A stretch of 64,000 bases of DNA from Steinernema hermaphroditum. Lineage: Eukaryota; Nematoda; Chromadorea; Rhabditida; Steinernematidae. The first letter of the stretch is position 1. The number at the start of each line of letters is the position of its first letter. Where the stretch lies: NCBI GenBank assembly GCA_030435675.1, contig CM059621.1, positions 1 through 64,000 of the forward strand. The letters are read 5' to 3'. The position numbers and the translations under genes are program-made. Below, one piece after another: positions 10,109 through 22,521 of this stretch. The notes below the pieces were generated by a model. It was not told the origin of the DNA. It ran no database searches and saw only the letters and a program-made list of their open reading frames with translations.

Positions 10109-12674
10109 TCAATCGAAGTAATACCTAATCCATGCATCTCTCAAATTTTCCCAATTTTTACAATAGCAAACGGGCCTCACTTCTTCCAAGTCCTCCACAC
10201 ATTCTCCTTGATTGTCATATCGAGTCACCCGTTCAAACCGCGGCGACACGATGTAGATTGATCCGTTTTCGTCGACTTCGACGTATCCGGAGAACCGTCC
10301 ACTGCTTGGCCATAGAGAGATCGTAATCCTGTAGATGTCTCTATCCCCTGGCACATTCAGCTTTTCGACCACAGTCCGGTCGTGCAGTATGGACATCTTG
10401 AAGCACTTCGACGATACTCCGGCTTCGTCAATGACAGTCTCCAGGTAGCTGAGGACATATTCCGCGAGTCTTCGAGCAAAAGCAGAGCTTGCATCGAGCG
10501 GCGGGTGGAAGTCTTTGTGGCAGAGGCAGTACTCATACGGTATCCGAAGAGAGCCGCAGTCCCTGGGCTCCATCATGGACTGCCGGAAGTAGCTGGACCC
10601 GTGCCCGGCCTTGAATATGTCCCTTTTGGGATTAGCAAATTCTTTCAATGTTCCTTTCTTGATTGCCTGCAGCAAGAGGTCTGAACCCTATCGAAAGGAT
10701 GGAGTTTGTACCTGTGCCAAATCCATTAAACTGGCGTAAGTATCGTACTGAGTGACCAGTTTTCGGGCGTTTTCTTTGAGCACATCTGCAAGAGGGGATC
10801 GCCGGAATTGATAGGGGACCGATATCATCAGAAAAGGGTTGCAATCTTCTATTTCTCCTTGTTTAGTCTTATCTCGAGCAGCACCGTGCCGTAGACCATG
10901 GTCGCCCATTATGAACACAAACGAGTTGTTCAGCTACAATGCTCACGTGAATGCCGAAGTAGCTTACCCCACAAACATACACGAGCTTCGTGTTGACTCA
11001 GCACATTATAAAAAGGCTCGTCTGCCCGATGGAGGCCATTGAAATAGACATGATGTAGGTTAGTATTCCACATAAAGAGAAGTTTCGATTGATTTCCATA
11101 AGCGCTCATATAGTCACTCAGGTAGTTGAATTGGTCTTTGTATTGGTGATAGTAGTGGCAGAGACTTTCTTGAGTTCTGCGGATATCTTCCGCTTCTGGT
11201 TCCGAGCTTCTTATGAATAATGCACTGAAACATGAACAAACAAATTATAAAAATGTTCGTCAAAAGCAACTTCAAGAGATCTACGAACGGTCTTGGTCGT
11301 TCGATAGCAAAAAGTGATCAACATACTTCTTATAGTGTTTAGCTGGAGGCTTCTTGAATCCTGTGCAGTTCGGCCAATTTACAGCACCTTTGTCCCAATC
11401 GTTTTCCATAGCAGTGTGGTATCCCATCTCTCTGAATTCTCGCATCCAGAATTTTTCGTCATCAGTGGCTACAGCACAACTTGCGGCGCCGTCTAGATCC
11501 GGGAGTACTTCATCGCTGTACGGGTTGGATGCCACTCTGGAGATTTGCTTTCCTATAAATCGTTTATGAGATATGGAAACGACGTACATATGTAAAGTCA
11601 CAGGGCGCAACAAAGAAGGCTGGTTTCTTTCTCTATCCACTGGACATGGAACCGATGACCTCATTGAACGATGAGCGCATACCGAACATGAATGCCCAAG
11701 CGTTTGGTCGGCTGTTCATTCCTACTTTGTTGACAAAAGGAAATGTAATAGCTTCGTGTCGTTCGGTCATCAAGCGGAGTGTCTTCGGCATTGATCTCAG
11801 AAAAGAGGGAGTGGAGGTCGAGTCAAACATGATGACATAGACGTTGGGTCGTTCTGAATCCGAAGTGGATCGATCGCCGGATGACTCATTGTTTCCAGAA
11901 CGTTCGTTTGTGTCACTGAAGATAGAGATATACGATAAATACCAGAAATGAAAACACCGTCGTTCAATGAACTGGTAATGGAGCATGTTGTATTCGACAG
12001 ATTTCGTCAGATCCTTGCCACATTTGACTTCAACGGCTTCTTGTGTTGCTTTGAACAAATCTATGTTCACCCATTCACCAGCTGAATAGTGGTAGTCGTC
12101 GATCGTAGTGAGGTCCCTGAAAGTATGTCACAAAATAGTAAAGATTCGTCTGGTGCTAAGCAAACCAAAGACCTCTGGCTTTCTAGAGGTTATCATACAG
12201 TCGCAGTCGGGTCTAACTAACATGGGATATGGTGGCTTTCACAGTAAGTAGTCTGTACTGGAGAACAGCATAAACTAACCTCGCCTCACACTGATATCCG
12301 TCCGCACGGGCTTCCTCGTTCAGAACGACTGTTCGGTTCTTTAAGTTTGTTTTCAAAGACTGTTTCACGTCGCACGGAGGTTTCCATGCCGGGTCGTTGT
12401 ACTTCCTAATTTCGGGATCAAAGGGATCCAGTTTATGGACTACACATCTCTTTTCAAAACTGGCATTTCCATTTGTCCCACTGCTGAATCGTCTTGTCTT
12501 GAAGTCCAATAGTTTGAGACGTCTTTTCGAGGAAGTTGTAACTGACATCAAGATGTATACGGCCAGTAAAGAGATGGAGACCGCAAGAAGAAAGCCGATC
12601 TTTCCTTTGAATATTTTACTTTCATAAAAAGGGCATAAAACGTACTTCTCTTCCTTGGATTCGTTGGTATCCAT
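10109..12674 (-). CDS. DUF229 sulfatase-like membrane protein, copy C
   Basis: Seven exons: 12674-12280, 12116-11958, 11915-11683, 11552-11327, 11224-10981, 10933-10712, 10666-10109. They give 678 aa in frame. The start MDTNES was chosen because it is the first ATG conserved in copy D. An upstream in-frame ATG at 12764 exists but is not conserved. There is one membrane segment, GFLLAVSISLLAVYILM (about residues 27-43). The core motifs are PNVYVIMFDSTST (Asp216) and IMGDHG (Asp430-His431). The C-terminal domain has PRDCGSLRIPYEYCLC and ends CYCKNWENLRDAWIRYYFD. Internal exon lengths of 159 and 226 nt are shared with gene A, so both clusters descend from one gene. It is a distinct subfamily from A/B. 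Biochemical substrate unknown. Confidence 0.88.
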
Positions 12675-13241
12675 GAACGTGGGCCGTGACTGAACATAGC
12701 AAAGGCCAATAAAGAGAAATATGGTCCACAATTGAAGTGATTGGGAAGTGAGCGTGTAAAGCAACGACTTCCTTTAGGCTGGTACCCAACGACCCCAAAA
12801 ATGTGCCGTTATCTTGCTAGAAGGCAGATTCAGGGCAGTTTTTCGGAGAGGTGATTGGGAAACTTTCGCAAAAACTGGGTCGTCCACTTAAAGTACATTA
12901 GATTTTATCTCAACTTTTACTCTGACATTTTACCGATATAATCTTGAGAACAGTCGTTGCAGATGGAAACGAGGTCTGTGTGAAACTGACCGAGTCAGTT
13001 CATGAGTTCAGTATATTTGACGGAAAAATTATTCCCCTCCGTCACTCCCTTTGTTGAGCGCCTACTCAATATAAAATTTTGGGCCATGTAATACGTTATT
13101 TGACTCTGATCGGCCACAGTAAAACATCCTCCTCGCCTCCTTGTAAACCACTTCACAACACACATATCGCATGGGAATATTATATTCTAATCCATTTGAT
13201 GAAAGTAGTCATAAATATTATAATCTTGTCATTACACAATA

Positions 13242-15785
13242 TCAATCAAAGTAATACCTAATCCATGCATCTCTCAAATTTTCCCAATTTTTACAATAGC
13301 AAATGGGCCTCACTTCTTCCAAGTCCTCCACACATTCTCCTTGATTGTCATATCGAGTCACCCGTTCAAACCGCGGCGACACGATGTAGATTGATCCGTT
13401 TTCGTCGACTTCGACGTATCCGGAGAACCGTCCACTGCTTGGCCATAGAGAGATCGTAATCCTGTAGATGTCTCTATCCCCTCGCACATTCAGCTTTTCG
13501 ACCACAGTCCGGTCGTGCAGTATGGACATCTTGAAGCACTTCGACGACACTCCGGCTTCATCAATGACAGTCTCCAGGTAGCTGAGGACATATTCCGCGA
13601 GTCTTCGTGCAAAAGCAGAGCTTGCATCGAGCGGCGGGTGGAAATCTTTGTGGCAGAGGCAGTACTCATACGGTATCCGAAGAGAGCCGCAGTCCCTGGG
13701 CTCCATCATGGACTGCCGGAAGTAGCTGGACCCGTGCCCGGCCTTGAATATGTCCCTTTTGGGATTAGCAAATTCTTTCAATGTTCCTTTCTTGATTGCC
13801 TGCAGCAAGAGGTCTGAACCCTATCGAAAGGATGGAGTTTGTACCTGTGCCAAATCCATTAAACTGGCGTAAGTATCGTACTGGGTGACCAGTTTTCGAG
13901 CGTTTTCTTTGAGTACATTCATGAGAGGGGATCGTCGGAATTGATAGGGGACCGATATCATCAGAAAAGGGTTGCAATCTTCTATTTCTCCTTGTTTAGT
14001 CTTATCTCGAGCAGCACCGTGCCGTAGACCATGGTCGCCCATTATGAACACAAACGAGTTGTTCAGCTACAATGCTCACGTGAATGCCGAAGTAGCTTAC
14101 CCCACAAACATACACGAGCTTCGTGTTGACTCAGCACATTATAAAAAGGCTCGTCTGCCCGATGGAGGCCATTGAAATAGACATGATGTAGGTTAGTATT
14201 CCACATAAAGAGAAGTTTCGATTGATTTCCATAAGCGCTCATATAGTCACTCAGGTAGTTGAATTGGTCTCTGTATTGGTGATAGTAGTGGCAGAGACTT
14301 TCTTGAGTTCTGCGGATATCTTCCGCTTCTGTTTCCGAGCTTCTTACGAATAATGCACTGAAACGTGTAAAAGATAGGATTTGGTACGATTGAATTTTGA
14401 ATACAGATTTCAAAAGTTTTGCGAACGATCATTTTTCAATAGTGGAACAGACGAGCATACTTCTTATAGTGTTTTGCTGGAGGCTGCTTGAATCCTGTGC
14501 AATTCGGCCAATTTATCGCACCATTGTCTAAATCGTTTTCCATGGCTGTGTGATAGCCCATCTCTCTGAATTCTCGCATCCAGAACTTTTCGCCATCAGT
14601 AGCTGCAGCACAACTCGCGGCGCCATGAAGATCCGGGAGTATTTCATCGCTGTACGGGTTGGATGCTATTTGAGAGATTTGTTTTCCTATAATTCGTAGA
14701 TGAGTAATGGAAGCGACAGGGGTCGTCACAGGGCGAAACGAGAAACACTAGTTTTTTTCTGTCTCCACTGGTTTTGAATCTCTTCGACGTCCTAGTTGTG
14801 CAGCGAGTTCTTTTGTGACAATCAGATAGAAAGCAATGAACGCATACCGAACATGAATGCCCACGCGTTTGGTCGGCTGTTCATTCCTACTTTGTTGGCG
14901 AAAGGAAATGTAATAGCTTCGTGTCGTTCGGTCATCAAGCGGAGTGTCTTCGGCATTGATCTCAGAAAAAAGGGAGTGGAGGTCGAGTCAAACACGATGA
15001 CATAGACGTTGGGTCGTTCTGAATCCGAAGTGGATCGATCGCCGGATGACTCATTGTTTCCAGAACGTTCGTTTGTGTCACTGAAGATAGAGATATACGA
15101 TAAATACCAGAAATGAAAACACCGTCGTTCAATGAACTGGTAATGGAGCATGTTGTATTCGACAGATTTCGTCAGATCCTTGCCACATTTGACTTCAACG
15201 GCTTCTTGTGCTGAATAGTGGTAGTCGTCGATCGTAGTGAGGTCCCTGAAAGTATGTCACAAAATAGTAAAGATTCGTCTGGTGCTAAGCAAACCAAAGA
15301 TCTCTATCTCTCTAGAAGTTATCATCCACTCGCAGTCAAGTCAACGACTGCGCAGTAAGTAGTTCGTACAGCAGAACACTATAAGCTCACCTCGCCTCAC
15401 ACTGATATCCGTCCGCACGGGCTTCCTCGTTCAGAACGACTGTTCGGTTCTTTAAGTTTGTTTTCAAAGACTGTTTCACGTCGCACGGAGGTTTCCATGC
15501 CGGGTCGTTGTACTTCATAATTTCGGGATCAAAGGGATCCAGTTTATGGAGTACACATCTCTTTTCAAAACTGGTATTTCCATTTGTCCCACTGCTGAAC
15601 CGTCTTGTCTTGAAGTCCAATAGTTTGAGACGTCTTTTCGAGGAAGTTGTAACTGACATCAAGATGTATACGGCCAGTAAAGAGATGGAGACCGCAAGAA
15701 GAAAGCCGATCTTTCCTTTGAATATTTTACTTTCAGAAAAATGGCACAAAACGTACTTCGCCTTCGTGAATTCGTTGGTATCCAT
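13242..15785 (-). CDS. DUF229 sulfatase-like membrane protein, copy D
   Basis: Tandem duplicate of C (offset 3133 bp at the 3' end). Exons: 15785-15391, 15245-15123, 15080-14848, 14686-14461, 14357-14114, 14066-13845, 13799-13242, giving 666 aa. Exon 2 is 123 nt instead of 159. A 36-nt in-frame deletion removes 12 residues that in C include EWVNIDLFKAT, just before the conserved VEVKCGKDL. The DSTST and MGDHG motifs are intact. Exon 4 differs from C at several residues (ISQIASNPYSDEILPDLHG against ISRVASNPYSDEVLPDLDG), whereas exons 3, 6 and 7 are almost identical. It is probably functional, because the deletion avoids the catalytic motifs. Loss of function is possible if the deleted segment is structural. 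Confidence 0.83.
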
Positions 15786-17293
15786 GAGCGGAGGCCGTGC
15801 CTGAACATAGCGGGCAATAAAGAGGAATATCAACAACACAACCCCGATTTGCTTGGAAAATGAGCGTGAACGGCAGCGACCTCCGTTAGAATAAGTGGTA
15901 ATGTACGCAAAAACATGCCGTTATCTTGCCGAAAGCACATTTAGGGCACTTTTTCGCAGAGGTAAATGTAAAAAGTTTCGTGAAAATTAGGTTGACCTCT
16001 TAAAGTTAAAACGCATTTGACGTTATCTTACTTTTTAATTTGAGAGTTTTCCGATACAATCTTCAGAACTTCAGTTCCACACCAGGTCTCTGTGAAACCG
16101 AACAAATCAGTTTGTGGGATCGGTTCGTCCCATGATGCGTAACCCGTATTATGTCTTGTGTGCTTTCTTGACTTTGAGCGGCTACAATAAAAAACTAAGA
16201 GATTTTAAACTTGATCGGGTCATACTTTCCGGACGACGTCTTATTGTTTGATTCGTTTCTAGTCTGTATGATGTCTGAAGCTGACTGCCTCTCTGTGTCA
16301 ATGCTTTATCTAGACTGCACGCTTCTTACTGCGCATGTAAGGATGCTGAAGGTATTTAACGGTCACATGCATGTGTGTGCTCATGTGCGCGCTGAATGTG
16401 TCATCCTCGACTCACTCAGATCTGAAAGATCGTCAAAAGAGTTCTCCTTAGCAGATAAAGCGTCCTCATAATGAACAGAGGGTCACTGCGTGGTAGACGA
16501 TGCTGACAGCACGGCCGATCGACCAGTGAGTCAGGCGGCAGCGACTGGCTTTTTGGCAAGACGGAGGAACTACGGCTCCCTGGTGTTCCAGGCCATCTGG
16601 GAAACGGACGATCGTTGTTCCGACAACGATGGCTCAACACTCAACTCACCGGAATGAACCTCAGAGAGAGCGATTGGACGACCCGACCGATCTCTGGCTA
16701 CACAAATGACCCTCATAAGTTCTTCGAGAATCATTGCCGTAGAGAACATGAGGAGTGTCCTAGAGAATGACAGGGTTCTTCAGAAAGATGCGAGGTCGTA
16801 GGATGCGTTGGATCCACTGGAGGTCATTGAGCAGGACGAACAGAGCGGAGAGTCGTCTTCGGTTCGGCTGGCGGCGCTGACTTTGGAATCGCTGCGGGAC
16901 TTGTGTCTCATGTGGCGTAGGCCGTTTGTGATAAATTGCTTGGTAAGGTGTTGGAACTACGGGTTTTCCATGTCTTATGAGAGCCGGGGCGATTATTGAG
17001 CCAAAAACAACGGCCAAGAACAACCTCACTGTGTTGTAGCTCACGGTCTGTGCCTTGTTGAGGTGTGCGGTTCTCTGCCGATCTTCAGTAATCATTGTGG
17101 CGGCTATTCATTGTGGACCCGCGCTATAGAGCCTCAAAGCTTTCCTTCTTCTCTTCAGGCTCTACCCTACTGAAACCATCCCCTCGTCTCCTCGCCTCCA
17201 TTTCGCGACACACGGAAAACATGGACATATCATATTTCAACGCATTTGATGAAAGCAATCACAAATATTATTATCTTATATCATCACACGGTA
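15786..17293. repeat. Intergenic region with dispersed repeat family R2
   Basis: 15786-16200 is the upstream region of D and resembles that of C (CGTTATCTTGC..GAA..CA.ATT.AGGGCA). About 16490-16720, and a second piece near 16930-17010, match 29310-29520 in inverse orientation. In the minus frame they read RWPGTPGSRSSSVLPKSQS and GSIIAPALIRHGKP, and 29391 onward reads GTVIAPATRRHGTPGNRSS. No gene with a complete frame was found in this stretch. Confidence 0.55.
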
Positions 17294-19581
17294 TCAATCA
17301 AGATAATACCTAATCCACGAATCTTTCCAGTTTTTCCAATTTTTACAATAGCAAATGGGCCTCAATTCCTCCAAATCGATCACACATTCTCCTTGATTGT
17401 CATATCGAGTCACCCGTTCAAACCGCGGTGACACGATGTAGATTGATCCGTTTTCGTCGACTTCGACGTATCCGGAAAACCGTCCACTGCTTGGCCATAG
17501 AGACATCGTAATCCTGTAGATGTCTCTATCCCCTGGCACATTCAGCTTTTCGACCACAGTCCGGTCGTGCAGTATGGACATCTTGAAGCACTTCGACGAT
17601 ACTCCGGCTTCGTCAATGACAGTCTCCAGGTAGCTGAGGACATATTCCGCGAGTCTTCGAGCAAAAGTAGAGCTCGCATCGAGCGGCGGGTGGAAATCTT
17701 TGTGGCAGAGGCAGTACTCATACGGTATCCGAAGAGAGCCGCAGTCCCTGGGCTCCATCATGGACTGCCGGAAGTAGCTGGACCCGTGCCCGGCCTTGAA
17801 TATGTCCCTTTTGGGATTAGCAAATTCTTTCAATGTTCCTTTCTTGATGGCCTGCAGCAAGAGGTCTGAACCCTATCGAAAGGATGGAGTTTGTACCTGT
17901 GCCAAATCCATTAAACTGGCGTAAGTATCGTAGTGAGTGACCAATTTTCGAGCGTTCTCTTTGAGCACGTCTATAAGGGGGGATCGTCGTAATTGATCTG
18001 GGACCGATATCATGAGAAGAGGATTGCAATCTTCTAGTTCTCCCTGTTTCGTCTTATCTCGAGCAGCACCGTATCGTAAACCATGGTCAGCTATGATGAA
18101 CACAAACGAGTTGTTCAGCTACAATGCCCTCTTCAACTCCGATGTCGATATGACACATACCCGAGCTTCATGTTGATTGAGAACATTATAAAAAGGCTCA
18201 TCTGCCCGATGGAGGCCATTGAAATAGGCATGAGCGAGGTTGGTATTCCACATAAAGAGAAGTTTCGATTGATTTCCGTAAGCGCTCATATAATCTCCTA
18301 AGTAGTTGAATTGGTCCTTGTATTGAAGCGAATGGTGGCAGAAACTCTGTTGAGTTCTCTGAATATCGTGAGCTTCTGGTTCCAAGCTTCTTACGGATAA
18401 TGCACTGAAAGGTGTAAAAGACATGGCTAAAAGACATCGTTTTCCATGGCTGTGTGATAGCCCATCTCCCTGAATTCTCGCATCCAGAACTTTTCGTCAT
18501 CAGTAGCTGCAGCACATACCGAACATGAATGCCCAAGCGTTTGGTCGGCTGTTCATTCCTACTTTGTTGGCGAAAGGAAATGTAATAGCTTCGTGTCGTT
18601 CGGTCATCAAGCGGAGTGTCTTCGGCATTGATCTCAGAAAAAAGGGAGTGGAGGTCGAGTCAAACACGATGACATAGACGTTGGGTCGTTCTGAATCCGA
18701 AGTGGATCGATCGCCGGATGACTCATTGTTTCCAGAACGTTCGTTTGTGTCACTGAAGATAGAGATATACGATAAATACCAGAAATGAAAACACCGTCGT
18801 TCAATGAACTGGTAATGGAGCATGTTGTATTCGACAGATTTCGTCAGATCCTTGCCACATTTGACTTCAACGGCTTCTTGTGTTGCTTTGAACAAATCTA
18901 TGTTCACCCATTCACCAGCTGAATAGTGGTAGTCGTCGATCGTAGTGAGGTCCCTGAAAGTTTGTCACAAAATAGTAAAGATTCGTCTGGTCGCTAAGTG
19001 AAGACCTCTAGCTCTCTAGGAGGAAGACGTTCCATTTCAAAGAGATTCGATTTTACGTTTGTGATACTTATAAGAAGCTATGATCCAGTTGCAGTCAGAG
19101 CTGGCGGTAAAGTGCGTTTTGCTTAACTAACATGGAATATGTTGGATTATCAGTAAGTAATTTGCATTGAAGATAGTAGTGCAGACTCACCTCGGTTCAC
19201 ACTGATATCCGTCCGCACGGGCTTCCTCGTTCAGAACGACTGTTCGGTTTTTGAAGTTTGTTTCAAGCGCTGCTTTACGACGCATGGAGGTGTCCATGTC
19301 GGGTCGTTGTACTTCATGATTTCGGGATTAAAGGGATCCAGTTTATGGAGTACACATTTCTTTTCAAAACTGGCATTTCCGTTACTGAAGCTTCTGGTCT
19401 TGAAATCCAGCAGTTTGAGACGTCTATTTGAGGAAGTCGTAAGTGACATCGAAGTGTATATCAGCAGAAGAGAGAATGCGACCGCAAGAAGAAAGCCTTT
19501 TTGTCCCGTTGACCTTTTTACTTTCAGAAAAAGGCCACAAAGTTACCTCGCTTCCTTGAGCTCGTTGGTATCGATAAACAT
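17294..19581 (-). pseudogene. DUF229 copy E, degenerate
   Basis: Homologous to C and D along its length but broken. Intact-looking exons are 18404-18161, 18118-17897 and 17851-17294. Between about 18424 and 18525 exon 4 has been gutted: its 5' part and preceding intron are gone, the exon-3 end runs straight into the middle of exon 4, and the frame stops (FMFGMCCSY). The first exon carries a one-base deletion near 19260, so the frame reads KQRLKQTSKTEQSF then stop. The metal-binding block is IIADHG instead of IMGDHG. The well-preserved 3' exons suggest recent inactivation or conversion from C/D. A truncated product from the 3' exons cannot be excluded. Confidence 0.85.
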
Positions 19582-19859
19582 GGGCCGTGCTTCAGCATCG
19601 CGGCCAACAAGGGTGAATATGGTCCGCAACTCTGGAGTTTCATGAAACTCCCAACGGCCACCTCTTTTTATCCATCTTTTTACCGAATGAGGGCAGTGGT
19701 GTAAAGATTCATATCATCATGGGTTTAGCTTCACGTCTTACCTTATCTGACGATCTGCGTAAAATGACACGGTTTTTGTTTTGTGCTTTGGTGATGGATA
19801 CTCAATCGTGTCGCGGTGGCGAGCGGTTGGTCTGAGCGTGCAATGGGTGACAAAGGAGA

Positions 19860-20010
19860 GTCTGCGTATAATGACACTTCCAGAGGGATTGGGACATCCG
19901 CATTCCCACCACCGTTGACAAACAAGGTTTCCGGCTGCGCGAGAAGTCATCCCGAAGATGGGCGACGCTGTGAGGACATCACCACCGGCGAAGACCCAAC
20001 TTCCAAGAAC
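19860..20010 (-). repeat. Dispersed repeat family R1, copy 2
   Basis: The reverse complement shares ATCTTCGGGATGACTTC, GTTGTCAACGG and TGTCCCAATCCCTCTGG with 7080-7190. It is degenerate and has no coding capacity. Confidence 0.55.
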
Positions 20011-20089
20011 CCTGTCCGAAGCAGGTGCGACTCGAAAGCTGTCCCTATGTCCCTTATAATTCCTTTTATTCATGAAACAAACTCTTGAA

Positions 20090-20570
20090 GTAATTATGAC
20101 GAGATTATTCAGAACTTCGCAGTTAGGTATTTAGGTAAACGAATTTTTTTGTAAATTTTCTGTTGTGGCTTTAACAAATTTGTTTTCAAGTGAAATGGAG
20201 CGGGATTAGTGTAAACTCGATTAGTGTAAGACGGAATTAGTGTAAACTGGAAGATTTAATTAGTGTCGTGGTCCACTCATCGTCTCTCTAGGTTAACTAA
20301 ACTAGCCTAAGCTCCTTTATTGGATCCTATATTTTGGTCTTTTCAAAAGTAAGAAATCCTCGAGACCCCTTCGAATTCCGTTACCTCGCTTACTTGGGTT
20401 CGTTGGTATCCACGAACTTGGGCCTACCTGAACATAGCGGCCAATTAAGGGCGCCACCCTGGAGATTCATGATGCTCCCGAACTGCGACCACTTTTTATC
20501 CGTTTTACCGAATGAGGGCAGTGGTGTAAAGATTCGTATCATCTGGGTTTAGCTTCACGTCAGTGGAAAC
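20090..20570 (-). pseudogene. Detached first-exon and promoter fragment of a sixth DUF229 copy
   Basis: About 20380-20545 repeats the start region of copy E (19550-19715). It keeps the TCGTTGGTATC.A block around the MDTNE start, the GTAAC donor, and the upstream ATCCGTTTTACCGAATGAGG and AGTGGTGTAAAGATTC blocks. No other exon follows, so it is a 5' remnant. The adjacent 20200-20270 holds a short repeat of ATTAGTGTAAACT. Confidence 0.65.
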
Positions 20571-20724
20571 GGAGAGAAGATCTTATCAGTTCACCCGTTC
20601 AGCCATTTTGTTGGCGACACTGAGGTCGACACAGGCGATCTTCGCGACTTTGTGATGTATGGAAAGAGGAAAGAAAGATATCCTTTTAAGAACCATCATT
20701 GGCCACTTTTCAGAAATATCTACC

Positions 20725-22521
20725 ATGCAGATATTCCCATCTGCTTTGCTCTTTATTCTTATGGCAGGGTTCGTGCACCTAACTCTGCTTTTTCTTAAAA
20801 AATACCTTATTTACACTTGCACATCGCTGGACCGGAACTCGGACCCTATAATATGGGTCCCAACGCGATCAATTGTGCACTTTTACGAGTCTGTCGATGA
20901 CGGACACTTGAACCTCATGGAGGCCGTTCTGAACGGGATCGACCACTCTGAGAAACAGACTGGTAGGCTCTTGATTAGATTAATGGGATAATTTACTTTT
21001 TAGCGCAGCTCAAACTGAACGATACCGTATCGGACAACATAACGTGGTGCCCGAAGACGCCCCCTGACCTCGAGGGTCGTATTCAAGTACATAGTGATCT
21101 GCTTCAGCTGTCAGAAATTGAAAAGCTTTATCCAAGCTTGGAATTTGGTGGGCATGGAAGGCCTGCAACCTGTAGAGCGCGCCATCGAGTGGCTATCATA
21201 GTCCCCTATAGGCATGTGCTTACATAAGTTTACGATTAAGTGGTTCGTTTCAGAAACAGGCAAGAGCAGTTGTCCGTTTTCCTTCGCAACATGCACGCTT
21301 TTCTTTCAAAACAACAGTTGGACTATGCGATATTTATCGTGGAGCAGACCTCGGGCGACACTTTCAACAGAGCCAAACTGATGAACATTGGGTTTGTGGA
21401 GGCGATGAAGACGTACGACTGGCAGTGTTTCGTCTTCCACGACGTCGACTTGCTTCCGGAGGACGACAGAAATCTTTACTGGTGTCCTAAGCAGCCGCGT
21501 CATATGAGTGTCGCCGTGGACAAGTTTGATTACAAGTAAGTTGAATACAATGCCTCATAAATGACGAGCACGGTTTTGCATCTTGACGGGCAGCTTGGCT
21601 CTGCGGTCTGTATACAAAGCCGTTCCTTTGCTAAATCTCTTGGCTAGCTAAATTTAAGCACGAGACCATCACGTAGAAGAGCAAGTCGGCTTAGGGGACA
21701 AAGGTAACGTAGGGCATAAAGCGAAGGATCCAAAGTACGATTCTATACACTAGGATTTGAATGAATTCTGCAAGAGGGATTGTATCTACGCTTCAAAATG
21801 GCACTCGCATATGTTGAAGACGAAGAACGCGATGTTAATTTGAACCTCATTTGCACGATTTTGATGTGGAATTAGATCTGGATGTCGAATCCGAAACTCA
21901 TTCGCACGAAAGTTATAGGAGATGAATCGCTATAAAGGGTCACAGATTCGATGCCCAGAGCGAGCATTTAGCTCATATTTTTACTGAAATTTCGCTACTA
22001 CAATAAATTGCCCTGTTTCAGACTTAAACGCTCTTTTTTAAAGCCCATTTCAGGCTACCCTATTCCACCATATTCGGCGGAGTCACGGCGCTAACTCGAA
22101 CTCACATGAAGAAGATGCATGGATTTCCAAACGGTACCATAAAAAACAACCTTACCCTTCAACCGTTCTTCAGAATATTGGGGCTGGGGCGGTGAAGACG
22201 ACGACATATTCCAAAGATTGGTTCTGGCTGGTCATCAAGTATCGAGGTACCCGGCCGAAATCGCTCGTTACAAAATGATCAAGCACTCTCGAGAGAGAGG
22301 AAATTCTGTGAACGGGTTGGTTTTGTATCGATTTTATGCGATGAACGAAGTCGTCTAGATGCCGCCATCAACTGCTTGAACGAACAAAAAAGTTATGGAG
22401 GACTGATGGACTTTCGAGCCTGTATTACAAAAGAATCTCTTTGACGCGGTACCGACTGTATACAAGCGTGAAAGTGGACCTCTTTGAGAGGGAATCGCGG
22501 AATCTCACAGGAATCTGTTAA
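20725..22521 (+). CDS. GT7 beta-1,4-galactosyltransferase-like protein (BRE-4/B4GALT family)
   Basis: Six exons: 20725-20962, 21004-21211, 21254-21535, 22054-22133, 22174-22315, 22359-22521. They give 370 aa, close to the family's usual 350-400. The start lies 12 bp after a TTTTCAG acceptor that may be a trans-splice site. Residues 5-26 form a signal anchor, so this is a type II Golgi enzyme. Family hallmarks in order: VAIIVPYRNRQEQL, FNRAKLMNIGFVEA, FHDVDLLPEDDRN (Asp212-Val-Asp214 metal site), MSVAVDKFDYKLPY, FGGVTALT, and WGWGGEDDD (272-280, acceptor binding), then DGLSSLYY. It should transfer Gal or GalNAc from UDP-sugar to N-acetylglucosamine-type acceptors. In C. elegans the related BRE-4 acts on arthroseries glycolipids. 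Exon 2 ends in a GC donor (21212), see findings. A 518-nt third intron contrasts with the short others. Confidence 0.92.

Noticed and set aside
20659..20724. Earlier in-frame ATG (20659) as start of the GT7 gene
   Set aside because: A TTTTCAG acceptor lies between it and the ATG at 20725, and the shorter form gives a normal cytoplasmic tail before the signal anchor.
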